DNA of 32,810 bases, taken from NCBI RefSeq assembly GCF_000190695.1, contig NZ_GL870929.1:2079052-2111861 (forward strand). Direction: 5' to 3'. Origin of the DNA: Kingella denitrificans ATCC 33394 (GTDB lineage Bacteria; Pseudomonadota; Gammaproteobacteria; Burkholderiales; Neisseriaceae). Both the position numbers and the translations under genes were made by a program. Within the stretch, counting starts at the first letter, position 1; the number at the start of each line of letters is the position of its first letter. This document shows, piece after piece, positions 1 to 6,420 of this stretch. The notes under the pieces are model-generated. The model was not told the origin of the DNA and made no database searches. It worked only from the letters and a program-made list of their open reading frames with translations.

Positions 1-33
1 CCTGTATTACTTTGGAATAACTTGCCGATATTT

Positions 34-79
34 AAAAAAGCAGCCTGCACTTTAAACAACAAAGTGCAGGCTGCTTTTT
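34..79 (-). terminator. Inverted DUS pair forming greA terminator
   Basis: Bases 35-53 and 61-79 are perfect inverted repeats built from two DUS words, separated by a 7-base loop. The outer ends are A-run and T-run, so the hairpin is followed by a U-tract in either direction. It sits 9 bases after the greA stop codon and would also stop transcription entering from the left. Confidence 0.8.
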
Positions 80-87
80 CGTATGGT

Positions 88-564
88 TTAGAAATAGGCC
101 ACTTTCAAAATTTCGTATTCGCGCAAGCCGCTGGGTGCCTGCACTTCGGCAATATCGCCTTCTTCTTTGCCGATGAGGGCGCGGGCGATGGGGGAATTGA
201 CGGAAATTTTGAAGAGTTTGATGTCGGCTTCGTCGTCGCCCACGATTTGGTATTGGGCTTTTTCGTCGGTGTCCAAGTCCAGCAGTTGCACGGTTGCACC
301 GAAAACGATTTTGCCTTCCGCGTGGATTTCTTTGGGGTTGATGATTTGCGCGTGGGCGAGCTTGTTTTCCAATTCGGCAATGCGGCCTTCAATGAAGCCT
401 TGTTTTTCTTTGGCGGCTTCATATTCGGCATTCTCGGACAAATCGCCGTGCGAGCGTGCTTCGGCAATGGCCTCGATAATGGCGGGGCGTGCAACGCTTT
501 TGAGTTTTTGCAGTTCTGCTTTGAGCTGTTCTGCACCGTTTACGGTTAAGGGGATTTTTTTCAT
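88..564 (-). CDS. greA: Transcription elongation factor GreA
   Basis: The 158-residue product has the normal GreA length and layout. An N-terminal coiled coil (about residues 1-75) carries the tip motif GDLSENAEYEAAKE with the acidic residues that reach the RNA polymerase active site. A C-terminal FKBP-like domain ends in GLREYEILKVAYF. GreA stimulates cleavage of backtracked RNA so that stalled polymerase resumes. The ATG at 564 follows a strong ribosome binding site (AGGAGA, about 8 bases upstream). The gene lies after a hairpin that ends the preceding lipoprotein gene, so it probably has its own promoter, though none is clear. A DUS-pair terminator follows. The identification is secure. 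Confidence 0.97.
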   Translation of the reverse strand: MKKIPLTVNGAEQLKAELQKLKSVARPAIIEAIAEARSHGDLSENAEYEAAKEKQGFIEGRIAELENKLAHAQIINPKEIHAEGKIVFGATVQLLDLDTDEKAQYQIVGDDEADIKLFKISVNSPIARALIGKEEGDIAEVQAPSGLREYEILKVAYF

Positions 565-611
565 GGTTTTCTCCTGTGCAACTGCGCTGGGGGTGCAGGC
601 TGCTTTTTAAT

Positions 612-644
612 AAAAACGCAAGCCGCAGGAAATTTGCGGCTTGC
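612..644 (-). terminator. Rho-independent terminator of the lipoprotein gene
   Basis: Bases 618-626 and 636-644 form a perfect 9-bp GC-rich stem (GCAAGCCGC / GCGGCTTGC). On the minus strand it is followed by GTTTTTATT. It lies 53 bases past the stop of the upstream lipoprotein gene and before greA. Confidence 0.75.
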
Positions 645-696
645 TGAGAGCGTTTGTGTTGGCACGTATTGTACCAAATTGTGTAGGAAAAGCAAG

Positions 697-1152
697 TTAT
701 TGCAATGGCTGCATACCCATAAATTCCAGCAGCCAGTTGGTGAAGGCAGGGTTGTTGGGTTTGTTGTTCAAATGCGGCCAACGCTGCTGCCAGCCGCGCA
801 GGGCGTGTTCGATCATGGCTTTGGATTGTGCGGCGGTGATGGTGCCGCGTTGGCTGTCCACCATGGCTTGCAGATAGATTTCATACACGCTGTCGTCCAC
901 GATATTGCTGCCGGAGGTGCGCAGGCGGAAGCGGTTCAGGTGCTGGGCAGCCTGCACTTTGGTCATCTGCCCGTCGCGCACTTTCGCACCGATGCGGCGT
1001 GCTTCCGCGCGGATTTTGGTGACGTCCGACCAGTGCTGCTGTGCCAACGTGTAGCCCGAGCGGCCGCCGGATACGCCTGATGCTGGGTTGGGCGCTGAAC
1101 AGGCGGACAAAACGAGTGCGGCGATGATGGCGGAAAGATGGATTTTTTTCAT
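697..1152 (-). CDS. Putative lipoprotein, unknown function
   Basis: The 151-residue protein starts with a clear lipoprotein signal: two lysines, a hydrophobic stretch and the lipobox LSAC with Cys18, followed by a Ser/Pro/Gly-rich linker. The mature part is basic and probably mostly helical, rich in Gln, Arg and Ala, with several Trp residues near the end (GWQQRWPHL and NWLLEFMG). I do not recognise a family. A lipid anchor at the outer or inner membrane facing the periplasm is the only supported statement. The gene stands alone: a hairpin terminator follows it, and the next gene upstream is separated by about 90 bases containing a DUS. Confidence 0.8.
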   Translation of the reverse strand: MKKIHLSAIIAALVLSACSAPNPASGVSGGRSGYTLAQQHWSDVTKIRAEARRIGAKVRDGQMTKVQAAQHLNRFRLRTSGSNIVDDSVYEIYLQAMVDSQRGTITAAQSKAMIEHALRGWQQRWPHLNNKPNNPAFTNWLLEFMGMQPLQ

Positions 1153-1244
1153 GCGAAACTCTGTAAGGATTGGTTCAGATTGGTTAATAATTTACGCGAT
1201 AATAGCGGATTTTTGCGGAAAATGAAAGTGCAGGCTGCTTTAGG

Positions 1245-2321
1245 CTATTCTTCGCGCTGGTAAAAACGGCTGTTCAAATAAAATGCTTTGCCTTCCTGAA
1301 TGAGGACGAGGCAGATGGCGGCCAAGGGTAGGGCGATAAGCATACCGACAAAGCCGAAAAGCTGCCCGAACGCCATCAGCGAGAAGATGACCCAAAACGG
1401 GGAAAGGCCAATTCGGTCGCCGACAATCTTGGGAGTGATGAGGAAACTTTCCAGCAGTTGCCCCACCGCAAAAACGCCCCATACCGCCAGCAGGCCGCCC
1501 CATGTGTTGAATTGCAGCACGGCGGCGAGCGTTGCCAGCAGCAGGCCGGTGAACGCGCCCAAATAGGGGACGAAGACCAAAATGCCCGCCACCATGCCGA
1601 TGGCGAAGCCCGAGTCCAGGCCCGTCAGCATCAGGCCGGTGCCGTATAACATACCCATAATCAGCATGACCATAAGTTGGCCGCGCAGAAATTCGCCCAA
1701 CACGGTGTCCATATTGCCGGCAATGCGGTTGTAGCCGTCCAAGTATCGTCGTGGAATCATGGTGCGCACGCCGTCTTCCCAGTGCGACCAGTCGAGCAGG
1801 AAATAATACAGCAGCAGCGGCAGCAGGATTAGGTTGCTCAGCCCGCTGGCCAATGCGCCGCCGCTCTGCATCACGGCCGGCAGGGTTTTTTGCAGGTTGC
1901 CCTGAATGACGGAAGCGTTGGCGCGCAGCCATGCGGTGATGGTGTTTTCGTCCAATATGATGTGTTTGTCGAATTTCTGGTTGAGCCAGGGTAGGGCTTG
2001 GGTCTGCACATAATCGACCAGTTTGGGGATACGCTGGATGATGAGGTGGAGTTGTTGCAGCAGCATGGGGACGATGACCAAGAGCAGCGCGACAATCAGG
2101 AAAAAAGTAAACAGCATCACCCACATGGACGCGCGCGAACGGTTGATGCCGAGTTTTTCGATTTTGCAAACCAGCGGGTTGAGAATGTAGGCCAGCACGG
2201 CGGCGACGATGAACGGGGTGAGTACGTCGCTCAAATGGTAAACAGCGAACAGGAAGCTGCCAATCACGGCAATGCCGATAATCCATGGCGTGTAGGGGTG
2301 TTTGTGCGGTGGAAGCGACAT
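1245..2321 (-). CDS. AI-2E family transporter (PerM-like permease)
   Basis: The 358-residue product has the AI-2E/PerM layout. Two N-terminal membrane segments (about residues 12-50) are followed by one near 65-90, a soluble region with amphipathic helices, then a C-terminal block of four or five membrane segments. That block contains the family-typical stretches around FVPYLGAF and GDRIGLSPFWV. Members include TqsA (autoinducer-2 export) and PerM-like permeases, and the substrate cannot be read from sequence. The start ATG at 2321 directly precedes a hydrophilic MSLPPHKHPYTPW leader. A DUS abuts the 3' side (1229-1240) and a Correia-like element lies 30 bases upstream of the start, where it could influence expression. 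Confidence 0.9.
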   Translation of the reverse strand: MSLPPHKHPYTPWIIGIAVIGSFLFAVYHLSDVLTPFIVAAVLAYILNPLVCKIEKLGINRSRASMWVMLFTFFLIVALLLVIVPMLLQQLHLIIQRIPKLVDYVQTQALPWLNQKFDKHIILDENTITAWLRANASVIQGNLQKTLPAVMQSGGALASGLSNLILLPLLLYYFLLDWSHWEDGVRTMIPRRYLDGYNRIAGNMDTVLGEFLRGQLMVMLIMGMLYGTGLMLTGLDSGFAIGMVAGILVFVPYLGAFTGLLLATLAAVLQFNTWGGLLAVWGVFAVGQLLESFLITPKIVGDRIGLSPFWVIFSLMAFGQLFGFVGMLIALPLAAICLVLIQEGKAFYLNSRFYQREE

Positions 2322-2351
2322 GGGTGAAGCCTTTGGTGTGTGTATTTAAAA

Positions 2352-2457
2352 TATAGTGAATTAAAATCGCAATGATACGGCGTTGGCTCGCCTTGACGTA
2401 CTATTTGTACGCCTTGCGGCTCGCCGCCTTGTCTCATTTTTATTTTAATCCACTATA
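2352..2457. mobile_element. Correia-like repeat enclosed element (short MITE)
   Basis: This 106-bp element begins TATAGTGAATTAAAAT and ends ATTTTAATCCACTATA, so its ends are inverted repeats with TA at the borders. The interior contains GATACGGCGTTG and a CGCCTTG...CGCCTTGTC pattern resembling the short (about 105 bp) class of neisserial Correia elements as I remember them. It lies between the AI-2E permease and nosL. Bases 2352-2407 are identical to 32215-32270 at the other end of the window. Correia ends can carry promoters or RNase III sites, but neither is shown here. Confidence 0.8.
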
Positions 2458-2515
2458 AAATATGGAATTGGGTTAAGGGAGGGATTATAGTGAAAAGTAT
2501 CGGTTTTTTCTATGG

Positions 2516-2560
2516 AAAAAGCAGCCTGCACGGTAAACGGGAAAGTGCAGGCTGCTTTTT
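2516..2560 (-). terminator. Inverted DUS pair ending the nos cluster
   Basis: Bases 2516-2531 and 2545-2560 are perfect 16-bp inverted arms, each containing a DUS, with a 13-base loop and A/T runs at the outer ends. It lies 10 bases past the nosL stop and is a likely end of the nos transcript. Confidence 0.8.
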
Positions 2561-2570
2561 GCTGTGCGGA

Positions 2571-3056
2571 TTATTTGTAAATCCATTCGTCGGGCATTTC
2601 GTCAAAGCGGATGACGCGGCCGCCGTTTTCTTTTGCAAACGCTTCGGCCTTGGCCAAATCGGAGAAGGGCACGGAATCGACCGTCTTCATGCCGCTGACA
2701 AATTTGCTTTCAATCACATAATACGCGGTTTTGGCATCAATCCATGCAGTGTCGGAGTTCGGCTGCCCCATATCGGTCACATAAATGGCAGCGATGTCTT
2801 TCGGTTCGCCCGGATGGCGCGTGAAACCGAAAGCCTGATTCACGGTGGAGAACCACACAGGCTCGTCCGGCCGGCTTTCCAAAATAATCTGCGCTTTGCC
2901 GCCGACGTGTTCCGTCAGGTTCATTGTGCAGTAATAGCCTTTGGATTCGGCGGTGAAATTTTTGGGCGGTGGCGGCGGTTTGGCGGAATCGGACGTTTCG
3001 CCGCAAGCGGCCAGCAGCAGGCCCGTCAGGGCGATGGGGATGAGTTTGTTCAGCAT
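2571..3056 (-). CDS. nosL: NosL, copper chaperone lipoprotein for nitrous oxide reductase
   Basis: The 161-residue protein has a lipoprotein signal with lipobox LAAC (Cys18) and a Pro-rich linker (residues 27-31). The YYCTM motif follows (Cys43, Met45), which in NosL supplies copper ligands. The rest shows the NosL fold pattern, including PVWFSTVNQAFGF and the C-terminal GGRVIRFDEMPDEW. NosL delivers Cu(I) to apo-NosZ through the NosDFY complex in the periplasm. It is the last gene of the nos cluster, 36 bases after nosY, and its ATG follows a GAGGA ribosome binding site. It is followed by a DUS-pair terminator. Family assignment is strong from both motif and context. Confidence 0.95.
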   Translation of the reverse strand: MLNKLIPIALTGLLLAACGETSDSAKPPPPPKNFTAESKGYYCTMNLTEHVGGKAQIILESRPDEPVWFSTVNQAFGFTRHPGEPKDIAAIYVTDMGQPNSDTAWIDAKTAYYVIESKFVSGMKTVDSVPFSDLAKAEAFAKENGGRVIRFDEMPDEWIYK

Positions 3057-3092
3057 TAGTGTTTTCCTCTTCTTTATTGTTATGGGCGGGGG

Positions 3093-3923
3093 TTAAATGG
3101 GGCGGCGGGCGAACAACCATGCGGCCAGGGCGAACGGAATGGCAATCCAGCCCAGTTGCGCCGCCAGCAAAGCCGATTTGCTCAGGCCGATTTGCCCGCT
3201 CACGCCGGCCATGCCCGAATACATGGCGGTGTTTTCAAAGCCGGTCAGGTTGAGCAGGCGGTAAATGTCGGTCGGGTTGAGCAGCAGGATGTTTTCCAAG
3301 ATTTTGGCGGTGATTTTCTGTTTGGTGTCGGCCACCAGAATGCCCAGCAGCGCCATGTCGAAAATCACGACGAAAAACAGCCACACGCCGATGGCCAAGC
3401 CCGCCGCCGTGCCGCGTTCTTTCACTTTGGCGCTAATCAGGTAGCCCATCGACAAAAACGCCGCGCCCAACAGTATGCTGGCGGCAATCAGAAGGAAAAA
3501 GGGTTTCCATGCCGCCAAATACAGCCCGCCGAAATTGTATTGCAGAATCAGGCCGGCAGCACCGTAGCCTACCACGGTGGCGAGCGTGAGCATGATGATG
3601 TGGCCAAGAAATTTGCCGACCAGAATATGCCAGCGCGAAAGCGGGTAGCTCAGCAGCAATGCCATGGTGCCGCGTTCGATTTCGCCAATCAGCGCATCAT
3701 ACGCCATCAGCATGGCGATGAGCGGAATCAGGAAAATGGACAGGCTCGACAGGCTGACCACGGTAACGGTGAGCGGATCGACTTTCACGCTGCCGGTGGG
3801 CGCACTGCCCATGAATCCGAGTGCCAGCGCGAGTGTGAACATTAACACGGTGGCGGCCAGCACCCAGCGGTTGCGCAGATTGTCGCGGATTTCTTTTTGG
3901 GCGATGATGACAATGGGGGACAT
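3093..3923 (-). CDS. nosY: NosY, ABC transporter permease for NosZ maturation
   Basis: The 276-residue integral membrane protein starts MSPIVIIAQKEIRDNLRNRW, the typical NosY/ABC-2 opening: a short amphipathic helix, then about six membrane segments. The cytoplasmic stretch GEIERGTMALLLSYPLSRW is diagnostic of ABC-2 permeases that contact the ATPase. NosY forms a complex with NosF (ATPase) and NosD (periplasmic) that drives assembly of the NosZ copper-sulfide centre. I chose the ATG at 3923; a TTG four codons upstream (3935) would only add MRNT. It is separated from nosF by 87 bases holding two tandem DUS copies (3957 and 3976). Confidence 0.95.
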   Translation of the reverse strand: MSPIVIIAQKEIRDNLRNRWVLAATVLMFTLALALGFMGSAPTGSVKVDPLTVTVVSLSSLSIFLIPLIAMLMAYDALIGEIERGTMALLLSYPLSRWHILVGKFLGHIIMLTLATVVGYGAAGLILQYNFGGLYLAAWKPFFLLIAASILLGAAFLSMGYLISAKVKERGTAAGLAIGVWLFFVVIFDMALLGILVADTKQKITAKILENILLLNPTDIYRLLNLTGFENTAMYSGMAGVSGQIGLSKSALLAAQLGWIAIPFALAAWLFARRPI

Positions 3924-3956
3924 GGTGTTTCTCAAGGAATGATGGATTTCAAAGGG

Positions 3957-3987
3957 TGCAGGCTGCTTTTTGATGTGCAGGCTGCTT
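3957..3987. repeat. Two tandem direct DUS copies between nosF and nosY
   Basis: Two exact 12-mers (3957-3968 and 3976-3987) lie in the same orientation, 7 bases apart. Unlike the inverted pairs elsewhere, they cannot form a hairpin with each other, so transcription from nosF into nosY is not blocked by them. Confidence 0.9.
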
Positions 3988-4010
3988 TTGGGGACGCAGC
4001 GGCGTGTGCG

Positions 4011-4904
4011 TCAAATATCTTCCCGTTTCAAAAATTCGGCATACACTTCGTCCAAAGTGGGCGTGTGGATGTCGATTTGCGCAATATTGTCCAGGCTGCC
4101 CAATTCACGCAGGCGTTCGGCCTTTTCGGAGGCATCGCAACGGCAATGGAAGTGGAGCGGTTCGAGGGCCTGCCAGCGTTCGGGCAGGGGCGTTTCGCGG
4201 TTCAGCACCACGTCAATCGTCACCGGCAGGCCGCTTTGGACGTGCAGTTCGTGCATATTGCCGTCCGCCACTTTGTGCCCGTTTTTCATCACCACGACGC
4301 GGTCGGCATGCCCGTCCAGTTCCGCCAATGCGTGGCTGCATAGCAAAACGGTTGCGCCCTGTTGTTTGAGTTCGCCGATGATTTGGTAAAACATCTGCCG
4401 CGAAGCCGGGTCAAGCCCCGTGGTGGGTTCGTCCAGCAGCAGCAGTTTCGGGTTGCCCAACAATGCCTGCGCCAATGCCAAACGCTGGCGCATGCCTTTG
4501 GAATACGCGCCCACACGTTTGTTGGCCGCCTGGGCAATGCCCACGCGCTCCAGCAATGCGTGGTTCAGCGACAAATCCGTGCCTTTGAGTTTGGCGTAAA
4601 AATCCATGGTCTCTTTGCCGGTGAGCGACGGGTGCAGTGCCACGGTTTCCGGCAGATAACCCATTTGGCGGCGGATTTGGGCGGAATGCCCGTTGGAAAT
4701 GTCTTCGCCGAACAGGGTGATTTTGCCTTCGCTGGGGCGAATCAGCCCCAAGATGAGCTTCATCATGGTGGATTTGCCCGCACCGTTGTGTCCGGCCAAA
4801 CCGACGCATTCTCCGGCCTGCAAAGTGAGATTGACTTGATTGACGGCTTTTTGTTCGCCGAATTGTTTGGTTACGTTGTCCAGAATAAGGTGTGTCGGGT
4901 TCAT
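4011..4904 (-). CDS. nosF: NosF, ATP-binding protein for NosZ maturation
   Basis: The 297-residue ABC ATPase has Walker A GHNGAGKST (residues 38-46), Q-loop region MGYLPE, signature YSKGMRQRL and Walker B LLLLDEPT, followed by the switch His in LLCSHAL. The C-terminal 80 residues are a NosF-type extension. It powers the NosDFY complex. The ATG at 4904 overlaps the nosD stop codon in an ATGA arrangement (4901-4904), so translation is probably coupled. The reading frame stays open about 288 bases upstream, but that part is antiparallel coding shadow inside nosD. No strong ribosome binding site is seen, consistent with coupling. Confidence 0.96.
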   Translation of the reverse strand: MNPTHLILDNVTKQFGEQKAVNQVNLTLQAGECVGLAGHNGAGKSTMMKLILGLIRPSEGKITLFGEDISNGHSAQIRRQMGYLPETVALHPSLTGKETMDFYAKLKGTDLSLNHALLERVGIAQAANKRVGAYSKGMRQRLALAQALLGNPKLLLLDEPTTGLDPASRQMFYQIIGELKQQGATVLLCSHALAELDGHADRVVVMKNGHKVADGNMHELHVQSGLPVTIDVVLNRETPLPERWQALEPLHFHCRCDASEKAERLRELGSLDNIAQIDIHTPTLDEVYAEFLKREDI

Positions 4905-6202
4905 GATTGGGTCGCTTGTTGCGGTGCAGGCTGCTTGATTTGCAGTTGGCGCAGTTTCTGCACGGTTTCGGAATCGGGCATGGTCATCAGCGGTTTGCTG
5001 TCGGTAACGCCGCCGGGCATGATGGCCGGGAACTGCTGCTGCGCCCATTTCACAATGCTGACGGCGGGACTGTTCATTAACAGGCGGGCGGCCGGCGCGC
5101 GCCATAAAATTTGGTCGGTGATGCTGTTGGGTTTGTAGGCGGTATCGGCAATGCCGTCGCCGTCCAAATCGAACGCGCTGTTGTCGCTCCAATAGTTGCC
5201 TTTGCCGCCGTCCGCCCAGTCGCTAAACCGCGTGCCGACGAATTTGATTTGGATTTCGTTATTGACAAAGGCGTTTTCGCGGATTTTGTTGCCTTCGGCT
5301 GCCGCACTGAAATGGATGCCCATGCCGCATTGGCCGAAATAGTTGTTGGTAAAGAGGTTATTGTTGGCGTTGTACATGAAAATGCATTTGTCGGATTTTT
5401 CAATCGCGTTGCCCACAATTTCGGAATTGTTGGCATAGTTGAGCATCATGCCTTGTTCGAGGTTGCTCCATGAAATATTGTTTTTCACTTTGATGCGCTC
5501 GGAAAACATGATGGCGTAACCGATGGTGTTTCCGTAGGCAACGTTGTCGTTGATTTCGCTGTCGTTGGTGTACATATAATGCACGCCGTAGCGCAACTGG
5601 TGAAAGGTGTTGTGGCTGAATACGTTGAAATTGCTGGCATTGGAGAAAATGCCGTCGCGGCCGTAGGAAATGTCGTTGTGGATGACTTTGGAATACAGCG
5701 AATTCCACACGGTAACGCCGTTGCCGCGCTCGTTCACGCGCAGTTGTTTGTCGCCGATAATCGTGTTGCCTTCCACCAAGGCTTCGGGTGCGCCCCACAA
5801 ATACACGCCGACTGAATTTTCCAATAGGTGGTTGTTGAGAATTTTGGCGCGGGCGGCGGCTTTGTCCAGAAAAATGCCGGCATCCATATCGGGCAGGCTC
5901 AAGCCGGAGCGTGTGACGGTGAGGTTTTTTAAGGTAACGTCCGGTGCGGACACGGAAACGGTGCGGCCGGTACGGTCGCCTTCGATAATGGCGCTGTGCT
6001 GTTCCGTGCCTTCGATGGTGAGGGGTTTGTTGATGATGATTTTGCCGCTGTATTTTCCGGCGGCCAAACGCAGCGTGTCGCCCGGTTGCGCTTGGTCGAT
6101 GGCTGCCTGCAAGGATTGCGAGGGTTGCACGTCGATAACGGCCGCGTGTGCGGATAATGTGCCGGCAAATAGGAAGGCAAGGGGGAGGGATGGGATACGC
6201 AT
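4901..6202 (-). CDS. nosD: NosD, periplasmic copper-binding maturation protein
   Basis: The 433-residue protein has a Sec signal (MRIPSLPLAFLFAGTLSAHA, cleavage after AHA) and then a right-handed parallel beta-helix of repeated short strands with many Asn residues (for example NNSEIVGNAIEK and NANNNLFTNNYFG). That is the CASH/NosD fold. NosD is the periplasmic part of the NosDFY complex and passes copper from NosL to NosZ. I chose the ATG at 6202 because it begins the signal peptide. A start at 6262 would add 20 residues that include the DUS-encoded KSSLH and would mask the signal. It overlaps nosF by 4 bases. A DUS lies at 6219, and the upstream gap to nosZ holds an unusual inverted repeat. 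Confidence 0.95.
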   Translation of the reverse strand: MRIPSLPLAFLFAGTLSAHAAVIDVQPSQSLQAAIDQAQPGDTLRLAAGKYSGKIIINKPLTIEGTEQHSAIIEGDRTGRTVSVSAPDVTLKNLTVTRSGLSLPDMDAGIFLDKAAARAKILNNHLLENSVGVYLWGAPEALVEGNTIIGDKQLRVNERGNGVTVWNSLYSKVIHNDISYGRDGIFSNASNFNVFSHNTFHQLRYGVHYMYTNDSEINDNVAYGNTIGYAIMFSERIKVKNNISWSNLEQGMMLNYANNSEIVGNAIEKSDKCIFMYNANNNLFTNNYFGQCGMGIHFSAAAEGNKIRENAFVNNEIQIKFVGTRFSDWADGGKGNYWSDNSAFDLDGDGIADTAYKPNSITDQILWRAPAARLLMNSPAVSIVKWAQQQFPAIMPGGVTDSKPLMTMPDSETVQKLRQLQIKQPAPQQATQS

Positions 6203-6245
6203 AATGTGTGAAGGCCGGTGCAGGCTGCTTTTGGGCAGCGGGATT

Positions 6246-6354
6246 TTATTTTGATATTTCAAACAAAACGTTCAATGGAAAAAAGCAGCCTGCACTTTAT
6301 CTGGAGTGGTGCATACGGAAGGCTGCGGTGGGTTTGTTTCAAATATCAAAATAA
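6246..6354. repeat. 22-bp inverted repeat pair enclosing a DUS, between nosZ and nosD
   Basis: Bases 6246-6267 and 6333-6354 are inverted copies of each other with one mismatch in 22 (core TTTTGATATTT). They enclose 65 bases that include an exact DUS (6283-6294). The size (109 bp) and terminal inverted repeats resemble a miniature transposable element, but no clear target duplication is visible. It may instead be an RNA stem between nosZ and nosD. Confidence 0.7.
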
Positions 6355-6403
6355 GGTGTGCGCTCTACCGAACTATACAAGTAGTGCAATAGAGCGGCAC
6401 ACC
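6355..6403 (-). terminator. Hairpin after nosZ, likely partial terminator
   Basis: Bases 6355-6367 and 6390-6403 form a stem of 13 pairs with one bulged C (GGTGTGC-GCTCTA against TAGAGCGGCACACC). On the minus strand it is followed by TTATTTTGAT. It starts 18 bases past the nosZ stop. It could end most nosZ messages so that nosDFYL are made at lower levels. Confidence 0.65.
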
Positions 6404-6420
6404 CTATTGTTTAGGCAGGA

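Noticed and set aside
4905..5192. N-terminal extension of nosF
   Set aside because: It overlaps nosD in another frame, is low-complexity Arg/Gln-rich, and NosF proteins begin at the ATG at 4904.
6250..6263. TTTGA-TATT-TCAAA palindrome as an FNR box upstream of nosD
   Set aside because: The half-sites lack the inner T/A pair and spacing of TTGAT-N4-ATCAA, and the sequence is one arm of the 22-bp inverted repeat.
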